DNA of 64,000 nucleotides from Lycium barbarum (lineage: Eukaryota > Streptophyta > Magnoliopsida > Solanales > Solanaceae): contig NC_083341.1 in NCBI RefSeq assembly GCF_019175385.1, positions 92,592,321 through 92,656,320 on the forward strand, given 5' to 3'. Position 1 is the stretch's first letter, and each line of letters begins with the position of its first letter. A program made the translations under genes and the position numbers. Shown here piece after piece: positions 23,742 through 34,078 of this stretch. The notes beneath the pieces are model-generated. The model was not told where the DNA came from and ran no database searches. It was given only the letters and a program-made list of their open reading frames with translations.

Positions 23742-23753
23742 GCTCTGATACCA
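23742..23753 (-). other. LARD primer-binding site (tRNA-iMet type)
   Basis: The minus strand reads TGGTATCAGAGC, the standard plant tRNA-iMet-complementary primer site, four bases inside the 5' LTR. It fixes the element's orientation. Confidence 0.93.
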
Positions 23754-23757
23754 CTTC

Positions 23758-26700
23758 TGTCACGACCCAACCCCGTAGGCCGTGACTAGTACCCGATCTG
23801 GGCACCCAAACACATCTATCCAATGCTATCTCAAAGGTTATCAAACGCATTCAAGTATAAAGCAGAAGCCGTCAAGGCGATATTTCAAATTTAGATAATT
23901 TCCAGAAAATTTTTGGCAGAGTTTCCTTTGTTTTACAGACTATCCAAAATAACCCTGCGCACAGAAAATACCAACAAAGGCCACACCGGCCAACAAAGCA
24001 ACATATGAACATATGCGGACCGGCCGCCGCGGCGAATGGGATTGCCCCAAACACAACATATACACACATCCGTACAAAAAGACCCTAACCCACAAACATA
24101 TCTACAGGCCTCTAACGGACATACAGAGTCATATGACGGGACAGGGCCCCGCCGTACCCGGAGTTGCCATACATACAGAATATACAGAAGACAGAAGATA
24201 TATACCAAAACTACACGCTCCGGACCAAAGGAGCTCTTCAAAATAGCAAAATCTGAGCCCTAGACCGGCGGCGTATCTTCAGGTGCGTCTGTACCTGCGG
24301 GCATGTAACGCAGCCCCCGAAGAACCGGGGGTTAGTACGAAAAATGTACCGAGTATGTAAAGCGGAAATATAACAAACATAATCATAGTCTGAATCAGAA
24401 GCACAGCAGTATAGCAAACGGAATCGTAATCCAACGAACAGACAGAGATATACCGGACAGAGTCGTAGTTCAGACAGACAGACGGAAGGATACCGGACAG
24501 AATCATAGTCCAGACGGACGGATAGAATCATAATCCATACGGACAGACCGAATCAGAATCCATACGGACAGGCAGAATCAGAATCTAATCAGACAGACAG
24601 AATCATAATAAGGCACAAGAACGTGGTCGCCACTCCTGCCTTTGGCGCCACAACATATCATATTTCAGAAGATTTCATATCTTCGAACATCTCCGTCACA
24701 TAACACATCATATCATAACCACGGTAACCCCGTGGACAGATCACACGCCGGGAAACCGGACACATCATACTTCGTAACATATACACGGTAACCGGGAACG
24801 ACATATACCACAGTACCCCGGAACCGGACATATCATACTTCGGAATTCATACATGGGACCCGGCCCCCGACCAGGGACTCGGCGGCCCATCCGCACGATA
24901 TAAACCGGCCCGGGTTCCGGTGAAATGAAGCATTGAGACATTCACGAACAGATTAATGAGAAACCACATACATACAGATCGTTATACCGACTCAGTCAAA
25001 CTGAAGTAGGCCAAATGGCAGGTCAAATCAAAGTATTCGGATAGTATTCAAAATGCGCGCCTATATATCACTTGGGATGGCACGACAGATTATTACCAGG
25101 ATCAGATTTCCAGATGTTAAAAATATTTTGTCAGATTTATGAAAATAGTCATAACGCTTGCCATATAACGGATAGAATATTAGTCCAGATGTTGTCTGAG
25201 AAAATCGGACATAAACAAGGTAGTTAAAGTTATACAGAAAGTATCGGGCTTTGTGGGCCCACCTCGGACCAACTCGAGCCGGCGTACGTAAATTACAGAT
25301 AATAGACCTTATGAGGTCGTCCATAATCATTTAGAAGCATACCGACTCCGTTTAGGAAAGTTGCATACATAAAGTTTACTTTAAGGGCAAGTTATAAGAA
25401 AACTGATTCAATCTTACTGAAGGAAATGAAGCGGATTTCAATCTCGAATTCCGAAGAACAGAGTCGTATCTAAAGCTCGCAGCCGAGCCTATTACGTCTA
25501 GAACATGCCTGAGAATGAAGGGGTAGGCTTTACATACCTTATTCGCTCCTTACGCCTTTCCAAATTCAAATCCCGTTTCGTCCGAAATCTACATTTGGTC
25601 ATGTTTACCAAATATTAATCATAGGGCCTAAAGGTTCAATTTTTGCCAATACTTGTCTACGGAAATTTGGGCAGCATCTCCCCTATACATACAACATCCC
25701 CGAGATTCAACTCGGCTCAAATAGCAACAACCAACCCAATCAACAATGCCAACAATATCAACAATCCATTAGAAATGCATTCTAACATAAATTGTCTTCT
25801 TTTTCAAATAATGCAACAACTTCCAAACCAACTTTACACTTTCAAGTCAATATCAACCTTCTCATATTCATTTACTAATCAAGATCATTACAATACAATT
25901 TGGAAATATTTCATATCATTTCCACAAAATATTCACAAGGTATACAAAATATACAAACTTTCCACCAAAGTCATAATTCATCCAAAACTTCTAATATTCA
26001 ACCTACCTATCCATAACATATTTCCATCTTCCAATTTCATCAACCATAATCATAATTCACATCTTAACAACTTCATTTCCATAATATCACAAAATCATTC
26101 TAAAGTGACATAATCTTCTACATTCCAACTTCAACCAAAGTTCATTCAACTTTCATTCCCAATATAATTTTCACCATAACCACAACTAAAATACAACATA
26201 AAATTAACTCATTTTGGCTATACAATATTCACATGCACACGGCTACTTACACACATATAAACACCATACAAACTTCCATACTTTCATGAATTCTAACCAT
26301 TTCTACATACTACAACATAAATAAACCCTTCATACCGCATAAAAAGGGATTAATTCTTACCTTTTTCTCCTTACTTCTTCACTTGACCAAGGTGTGCATT
26401 TGATGAACCAAGGGTTCTAGCTTCCAAAATAATTACACCAAGTTGTAGAGGACCCTTGAATTAGTGGGTATACAACAAGAAAATAATTTTTAGAACAATA
26501 TTTCATGGGGGGAAAATTCCCCCATCTTGGCCGAAATGGCCATGGAGTTTTCTCCTTGTTCTTTCTTTTCTTTCTCTCAAGTTTTCTTGAAACTTCTATG
26601 CTTTATGACTCATCCAAGGCTCTTATATTAATTAGCACATGGAAATTTAATTAAACTATGGGTTGGGCCTCACTTGGCCGGCCACCCCTTAAACATTGGG

Positions 26701-27122
26701 CCTAATATTTTTTTTTCATTTTTTTTGGGCCAACTCGGTTGGTCACGAGTTGGGCCTAGCCCACTGACCTTTCAACCTTAAAACGTCCATATTTCCTTGT
26801 ACCGATGTCACCTATAGGCCCACGACTTACCCTTGGAAAACTATTTCAATTATCTACAACTTTTATTTCTGGGCGTTTTCCAAAATTCCAAACTTATAAT
26901 GCCGATTTTGCCCCTCCAAGTCAGGTCATCCGAAAACGTTTTCTTAAAAATATCCGTTTGGAGGGCTTCCACTTTGATTTGGCCCCAGGGCCCTTCACGA
27001 GTTATGTTTAACTTTACATATGCGATTCATATAACTTGTCACATGTCCCAAAAAAAATCTTGACGTGTGGGCCCCACCTCGACTTACAAATAATCCGACG
27101 TTCGAAAATACAGGATATAACA
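23758..27122 (-). mobile_element. LARD right (5') LTR
   Basis: Same ends and order as the left LTR: conserved 3' block at 24292-24364, inverted CCAACTCG/CGAGTTGG arms near 26750-26773 (about 360 bases from the LTR start), and a TATATTAATT box near 26626-26635 downstream of them in element orientation. It is directly followed by the AATAG duplication and then element C's integrase. Confidence 0.93.
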
Positions 27123-27127
27123 AATAG

Positions 27128-27808
27128 CCAGTCCGAGCGGACCATTCAGGTGCTCGAGGACATGTTGAGAGTGTGTGTTATTGATTTTGGTGGTCATTTG
27201 GATCAGCACTTACCATTGGTAGAGTTTGCGTACAATAACGTTATCATTAGAGTATTGGCATGGCGACTTTTGAGGCCTTATATGGTAGAAGATGTAGATC
27301 TCATATTGGTTGGTTTGATGGATTCGAGACTTAACCTTGGAGCACAGATCTATTGAGAGAGTCCCTTGCTAGAGTGAGAGTTATTCAGGCCAAGCTTTTG
27401 GCAGCTCAGAGTCGGCAAAAGATGTATGCGGATCGCAAGGTTTGGGATTTGAAGTTTGCTATAGGTGACCAGGTTCTATTGAAGGTTTCACCCTTTCATG
27501 TTTCGTTGCTGAAGAAGTACCATGCCGACGGTACCTATATTGTCTGTTGGGATTCTAAATTGCTTGATGACAATTTGACTTATAAGGAGGAGCCTATAGC
27601 GATCTTGGATAGGCAGGTTCGAGCAGTGAGGTTGAAAGAGATTGCTGCGGTGAAGGTGCAATGGAAGCACCGTCCTGTTGAGGAGGCTACTTGGGAGACC
27701 GAATCCGATATGCATAGTCGATATCCTCAGTTGTTTACGGATTCAGGTATTTCTTGCTCTTTTTCTTTTCTTCGCTCGAGGACGATCGACATTTCAATTG
27801 TTATCTGA
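27128..27808 (+). pseudogene. Element C pol, 3' part: end of integrase and chromodomain
   Basis: It continues the integrase broken at 18216 (QSERTIQ with the catalytic Glu, DMLRVCVIDF, AYNN), then the C-terminal part (QSRQKMYADRKVWDL, QVLLKVSP). About 45 residues expected after KVSP, the GKLSPRYIGPY block, are missing. The frame resumes at HVSLLKKY and runs into a chromodomain-like end (LDRQVRAVRLKEIAAVKVQW, EATWETE, RYPQLF). A stop near 27353 breaks the frame. The gene ends at the 3' LTR. No clear polypurine tract is seen before 27809. Confidence 0.87.
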
Positions 27809-29464
27809 TGTAACGACCCGTTTGGTCGTTATAGTCTTTCAGGCATTTTTGCCCTTTTCCGAGCATTCATTAGCTCATTTTGATCCCAGGGGACCGTTGG
27901 CATGCTTTGCAAGGTGTCTAGACCGGATTCGGACAACTTTTGTGAAAAATAGGCTTAAAGTGAAAAATGATTGACCCAAAGTTGACTTTCGGGAAAACGG
28001 ACCTTTTTCAAAATTTTGTTGATTTCGAGAGGCCTGGATGGTCGCTTAGATCTTGTGTATGTATTTGGTTCTGTTCCCAATGCACTCGGATGCAATTTGG
28101 GACTTGGGTTGGAAATTTGAATTAAGGCATCAGCGGTGACTTGGTCTACGAGACCTCTGTTGGAAATTTCGAGGCCACGGGCGCGTTCGTAGCGTGTTTG
28201 TATGTGTGTCTATGTGTATGGTATGTCAGCAGATGGCCTCGGGAATTAGTCAAAAAATTACATCAAATGGTAAAAATTGGGTAAGTTTCTGGTGTCTGGG
28301 TAAGTTTCTGGAGCGTCCAAGCCTTTTGGCCTTGACCGCTGAAGCAGTGATGTGACCGCTGAAGCGGCTCCGCTGAGGCGGTCCCAGTGCCGCTAAAGCG
28401 AGTGACGGGCAGTTTGTAAAATTAATGAACTGTTAAAAGCCCTTAGACCCTCATTATTTCCCATTTTGAAATTAGAGCTTTGGGGAACAGTTCTTAGAGA
28501 TATTTGGGAGATATTCTTAGAGGTAAATCTTGCTTGTTCCTTTACTCTTCCATTAATCATTATCATCTTTGATTCCCCCTTCCCTTTAATAATCCCTTAG
28601 TGATGGAAGTTGAAAGAGGGTTTTGATGAACATTATCCCTAGGCTTATTAATGATAAAATTGATGGGGTTTATGTTAGATTTTGATGAATTTGAGCTTGT
28701 TAATCATATATCTTCCATTTCTAGTGCTGAATTTCGGAATCAAAGAGTTAGGGTTATACTCAAATTGTGGGTTTTGCTTAAAATCAGAAATTAGGCTAAT
28801 CCTTGAGTTAAATTAGCAATTAGTTGTTGGGTTGTGCTCACCTAGCGCTTAATTTTATATTTTGCTTCCAAATTTCCCATTTTGCCCTTGTGGGCCTGTT
28901 TCCCCAATTTATAGGATTAGATTTGACGTAAATTGAATAGTAGCAATATTAGTATCATTCTTCATGCTTTCTAATCAAGAATTCGATTATGCTTAGACTA
29001 CTTTGGTTCAGAGGTTTAGCGGAAAGGCAAAGGCAAAGGAGTGAGTTGTTGGTATTACAGTTTGGCCATCCAGGTAGGTTATGGCTTACCTTTGGGGGGG
29101 AGACTTCGTATAGTGAAGCACATAGTTAGATCATATTAGTGGAGACAGCATCTGAACCTTCGGGTATGAAGTTGGGATAGATATTGCCTTAGGTTGGGCC
29201 CTGTTGTGTGTTAGGGCTAGCCACCCCGTTGTGTTGTGATTTGATTTTTCTATTGTGTCGGCTTAATGCCATGAGTTGTTAATAGATATTGGATTTTGTT
29301 TTTATCATCTTTATTGTGATATAGTCACCATACCCGTTGTTGGTATTTGTACTCAGTTATATTGTTGGCGTACCCACTGTCGGTACTTGTGATTCGGTTA
29401 TATTATTGGCATACCCATTGTTGGTATTTGTATTCGAATGTGTTATTGGCATACCCACTGTTGG
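27809..29464 (+). mobile_element. Element C 3' LTR, segment 1
   Basis: It begins TGTAACGACCCG directly after the pol frame. A cluster of CCGCTGAAGCGG-like palindromes lies at 28335-28409. From 29320 on, a roughly 57-base repeat with the words GGCATACCCA and TGTTGGTATTTG starts and is cut by element D at 29464. It continues at 39915 with the same repeat. The LTR resembles the 5' LTR of element G (55253-57593). The short ORFs are not convincing. Confidence 0.8.
28335..28409. repeat. Palindrome cluster, CCGCTGAAGCGG type
   Basis: Four or five units of the CCGCTGAAGC(GG) word in direct and inverted form occur in 75 bases. They lie 526-600 bases from the LTR start. Element G has a related CTGCAGCGG-type cluster at 55588-55726. 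Confidence 0.75.
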
Positions 29465-31386
29465 TGTCACGACCCAACCAGAGGGCCATGACGGACACCC
29501 TGAGCTAACCCACGGGGCACCCCTCATCATACTTTCACAATCATATCTAGGTGAGCCACATGGCCTGCTAACAATCTCTACGCATCAGTAATACCATTTC
29601 AATTAGGCTAAAGAACTTTTATATCAACATCAACAAACATGCCCATATACATATACATAAGCCGACGAGGCTGACAAAATGATATACAAAATATTAGCCG
29701 ACAAGGCTCCAAGGCATCTAACTGTACACAACTGTCTACGAGCCTCTAGAAAGAGTGTGCAACATAATATAGATGGGATAGGGCCCCGCCATGCCCATAT
29801 ATATAAAAAAAGAATAGTTCCAACAGCTACAGCTCTGAAACAAGTGGACCTCCTCTAAGCAGTCTCTGAACAAGCAGCCTACAGATCAAGTCTATCTCTC
29901 TATCCACCTGCGGGCATGATGTAGCGTCCACAAACAAAAGGATGTCAGTACGGATAATGTAATGAGTATATATGGCATAATAAATAACGTAATACAAGCA
30001 TGAACGATAACATAAGAAAGAAAAGTCATGGGATGGTAGAGCCATTTATACCGCTAGCGACGTTCATTATGTTCACTTACCTTTTTTCTAATGGGAACCT
30101 TCCATTACATACACTTATATATATAGTAGTATCATACCCGACAATACAGGGTCGGTGTCTTACATACCAAACCATGACAAGGTTCGGTGTTATACATACC
30201 TGGCCCTACCAAGGCTCAGTTTTATCCGTACCCAACTGCAGTGGTGCGCGCGCAATAGATATCATAGCTTGCCATATAAGCTCGGTGTTCTTAATAGTCA
30301 TACTTTGGTATGTACATATATATAGGAGTACATACATATCCTCAACATCATCATCATCATCGTCGCTTTCATTATATCTTTCCTTAGAGGATCAACTATC
30401 ATAGGATGAGACCTATGGTATCGTGAGAATATCAAGAATCATGAGCTTTAGTGATTCTAGGAGTGAAATCATAATGGAAGATACTATGGATTTCACATGA
30501 AGGTATACATCAATAGGATCATGCCTTAAGAAAGAAGGGTTAGCCTCAGATACCTTTATGTCGTCTTAACTACTTAACGTTCGCTGCCAAATCTTGAGGA
30601 ATCTTTTATCACCTGGGAATGAGCTTTGGATCAGGTTACCAACTTGTATGAAAACCCTAGCTTCAATACCAAAGGAATTCTTGAAGTCTACTAACCCTAG
30701 TGAGTCTCCCAACACATGGATATCTTGATTTTTGCTATTTGATCTTTGATTTCTCTTGGGTTTGAGTGGAATATGCTTGGGAGAAGGTTGTAGAGCTTTT
30801 AAGAGTTTGGGAGAAGTTGGAAATGAAAAATAAGACAAGGGTCGTCCATATATAAAAAATAAAAAGAACTGACCTGACCGATTATACGACCACATATACG
30901 GTCCGTTTAACATATACGGTCCATATAAATGGACCCTATAATCCCACCATGGATTTACCTCTCTCTGGAATGGTTATACGGACCATTTATATGGGCAGTA
31001 TAAATTATGTGGCCCGTATAAGTGGTCGTACAACCCAAAGAATTTCCGAACTTTCTCTTGTTTATTCATTAAACCTCCAATCCTTATGGAACCTTATTGA
31101 CACTTATATAACTCTTCATTAACCATCTAAGAGGCCTCATAGCTTCTTCTCAAGACATTACAAAATACATATTAGCTCAATCATTGGGAAAACCTTTCCA
31201 AACATGACTTGCATTCCACTTTTCTTCAACGAACTTAGTTTCACTTATTCATATGGCTTCAAAATCTTATGTGCGCACTTTAAAGTTATAAAATTCTCCC
31301 CTTAGTCTCATAAGGACTTCATGTTCACGCCAAGCTCGTGTTAGTCTACCCAAAATGAAACAATAAAAAATCTCTGAGGTGTAACA
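29465..31386 (-). mobile_element. Element D left (3') LTR
   Basis: It begins TGTCACGACCC and ends GAGGTGTAACA. The conserved LTR 3' block is at 29907-29975, the TTATACGG palindrome array at 30881-31031, and a minus-strand TATA-like box at about 30848-30857. It has about 55 bases (near 30210-30280) absent from the right LTR. The paired ORF at 30000 recurs in the right LTR in altered form and looks like chance. Confidence 0.88.
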
Positions 31387-31422
31387 TTCTCCCTCCCTTA
31401 AGAACATTCGTACTCGAATGTT
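31387..31422 (-). promoter_or_regulatory. Element D polypurine tract plus conserved inverted repeat
   Basis: On the minus strand TTAAGGGAGGGAGAA abuts the LTR. At 31403-31422 is the AACATTCG/CGAATGTT inverted repeat, 17 bases from the LTR. Confidence 0.85.
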
Positions 31423-31431
31423 AGACTCTTA

Positions 31432-31715
31432 GGTGTCGTTTGGTAGGTAGTCAAAATTATCCCGGGATTATAATCCCGGGAATAATTTATCCTATTTATT
31501 GGGATTATATTATACCATGTAAAAGATGGTATAAAATAATCCCAGTATAAGTGGGATAAGAAGGGATATCCCATCTTTTGGGATGGGATGCATTTTATAC
31601 CTTGTTTGGTACAAGGTATAAATTTATCCCAGGATAAATTTATACCTTCTACCAAACATGGTACAAAAAATTAGTGCTGGGATATCCTAGCTTATACCAT
31701 GCAGCAAACAACCCC
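31432..31715. mobile_element. Tourist-like MITE in element D
   Basis: This 284-base unit is flanked by TTA duplications (31429-31431, 31716-31718). Its ends are imperfect inverted repeats, GGTGTCGTTTGGT on the left and the complement of GGGGTTGTTTGC on the right, as expected of PIF/Harbinger-derived MITEs. The interior is AT-rich and self-complementary (ATCCCGGGAT and ATAAATTTAT words). It encodes nothing. Confidence 0.85.
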
Positions 31716-31929
31716 TTAGGGATTCTACAAAATTTAGTCAGAGTTTTCCCTGTAATATGGCACTTCCACCCTATCACAGCAACCCAAAATATATCGCCTC
31801 ATAGGGCTACAACAGTAACATCAACAACCATGGCCACACACGACCAAGAAAGCATCAAGGAAAGCATTACATACCTGAGGACAATGGCGTCTCTGCCTGA
31901 GTCTCCTCTGGAGGTGGAAATAAATGTGG

Positions 31930-32892
31930 GTACCTGAACTTTATGTCTTCTTTCTCTTCCCAGGTAATTTCCTCTCTATTATTATTTCTCCATCAGAGTT
32001 TAAATGAAGCTACATCCTTGGTTCTGAGTCTCTGTACTTGCCTACCTAGAATGGCAATGGGAACTTCTTCGTAGGATAATTGCTTAGTGACTTGAACATC
32101 ATCTACCGGTACAATTCTAGAAGGATCTCCAATGCACTTATGAAGCATCGATACATGGAAAACCGGGTGGACAGACTCCAAATCCGAAGGTAGATCTAAT
32201 CCATAAACCACTTGGCCTACCTTGCGTACAATCTCATAAAGCCCAATATACCGAGGACTAAGCTTGCCCTTTTTGCCAATTTTCATGACGCCCTTCATTG
32301 GCCACACCTTCAAATATACCCAATCTTTCACTTGGAACTCTAAATCTCGTCGACGATTATCTGCATAGGATTTCTGACGACTCTGACCTGTTAATAATCG
32401 ATCTTGTATAAGCTTGACTTTCTTTATAGCTTGCTAGACCAAGTCTGGCCCTATCAATTTAATCTTCCCTACTTCAAACCACCCAATTGGCGATCTACAT
32501 TTGTACCCATACAAAGCCTTATACGGGGCCATTTGGATGCTAGAATGATAACTGTTGTTATAAGCAAATTCAATAAGCGGTAAGTGATCATCCCAACTAC
32601 CTCAAAAATCCAATACACATGCCTATAGCATATCCTCAAGAGGTTGGATGGTATGCTCAGCTTACCCGTCAGTCTGTGGATGAAATGTTGTACTAATACT
32701 CACTCGAGTCCCCAAACCTTCTTGAAAAGACTTCCAGAAATTTACGGTAAACTGTTTCCCTCTATCGGAAATAATAGATACTGGAACACCACGGAGTAGC
32801 ACTATCTCTTTAACATAAAGCCTTGCATAATCTTCGGCTACATATGTAGTTCTGACTGGTAGGAAATGAGCTGACTTCGTAAGTCTATCCAC
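31930..32892 (-). pseudogene. Element D pol, integrase C-terminal half and chromodomain
   Basis: Minus-strand reading: VIVDRLTKSAHFLPV, a kept SDRG Asp, [18 protein letters not shown], then SPMKGV, GKLSPRYIG, VFHVSMLHKC and a chromodomain-like end (LGRQVQRLRTKDVASFK, ITWEEKE, RYPHLF). Stops replace Gln/Arg/Trp codons at several places, for instance after TDG and after FKL. The N-terminal half continues beyond the MULE at 34079. From 31719 to 31930 there is only a 3' untranslated stretch. Confidence 0.87.
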
Positions 32893-32901
32893 AATTACCC
32901 A

Positions 32902-34069
32902 GAGTAAATACTCAAAATACCCCCCAACGTTTGACCAATATCCCAACTACACACTTAACCTTTGTGGGGGTCCTATTACCCCCCTGGACAATTTTTTTCA
33001 GTATCAAAATGGCCCTTTTTTGCTGATGTGGCAGAGAGCGTGACTGCACCGCCCAGTGGCGCGTGACAGCCTTTAAAAAACAGCATCTGAGGTGTTTTTG
33101 AGCTCCAACTCAGCTGCCACATAGATGCCACATGGATTAATTTAACTCCCTGCATTTTTAGGCTACTTCATCCTAATCTTCTTCTTCACCTTCATCTTCT
33201 TCTTCACCCTATTTAATACCCACTTCCATTTTTATTTTTGTCAAAATAATATCCATTATAAATTCATAAAACATAAAAAATAATACCCCCACGAAAATCT
33301 AATCTTGTTAAACAAAAAACGAAAATCTGAAAAAAAAAAAAAAACGAAAAATCTGAAGAAAAAAAAATGAAAAATCTGGAAAAAAAAGTAAGGTTGAAAA
33401 ATCTAATCTTGTTAAAGAAAATATGTTTGGAAGTTACTTGTTTGGAGTTGCTACTTGTTTCTTGGTTGGAGTTGTTTAAGCACTAATTCTTTGAGTTGAT
33501 TTGGGGTGAAAATTAAACTCCATTGCTAGGAATTTGGAGAAAGCTATGAAGAACACCAAATGGGTTTCTTTAAATTCTTGATTGTTTGATCAAATTAATG
33601 GATGAACTTTGTTCTATTTGGTGTTAGGAAGCTTCCTTTCACATTTGGGTTTGTTTGGATTAGATTTGAGGAAGTTGGTGTGATTTTATTTTTTCAACTC
33701 CTAATGAAGATGATGATGATGATGATAATGTTGATAAAGATGAAGGAGAATTGGGTATGGGTTTTCGGATCCTTACTAAAAATGGAGTATGGAAAATTGA
33801 GATTTTTTTTTTTGAGTTGATTTGGTGTGATTTTTTTTTCAACTTCTAATGAAGACGATGATGACGTGGCAGGTGGGCCAGGTACGTGTAGACAAGCGCC
33901 TGTCCTAAATTGGGGGTTGTCATATTGGACTGCCACATCAGCAAAAAAGGGGAATTTTGATACTGAAAAAATTTGTCTAGGGGGGTAATAGGACCCCCAC
34001 CCCCGCAAAGGTTAGGTGTGTAGTTGGGATTTTGGTCAAACGTTAGGGGGTATTTTGAGTATTTTCTCC
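32902..34069. mobile_element. Non-autonomous Mutator-like element (MULE) in element D
   Basis: This 1,168-base unit has a perfect 9-base TSD, AATTACCCA (32893-32901, 34070-34078). Its inverted repeats are more than 100 bases long: the left end contains ATACTCAAAATACCCCC and the right end has its complement. The interior has A-rich tracts, CTTCTT and GATGAT microsatellites and a duplicated GAGTTGATTTGG segment. There is no transposase. The TSD length and long TIRs fit Mutator. ORFs in it come from low-complexity sequence. It splits the integrase just before the VIVD motif. Confidence 0.92.
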
Positions 34070-34078
34070 AATTACCCA

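Larger units (their letters stand above)
18217..27122 (-). mobile_element. LARD: complete non-autonomous LTR element carrying a 5S-like domain
   Basis: This 8,906-base element has a perfect TSD, AATAG, at 18212-18216 and 27123-27127, and splits element C's integrase gene exactly there. LTRs of 3,367 and 3,365 bases flank a 2,174-base interior with a PPT (21584) and a tRNA-iMet-type PBS (23742-23753). There is no reverse transcriptase, RNase H or integrase, so it must depend on another element. The interior holds a 152-codon ORF, a 5S rRNA-like domain and a degenerate tandem array. By eye I count 16 substitutions in the first 870 bases of the two LTRs (about 1.8%), so insertion was recent. Confidence 0.93.
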
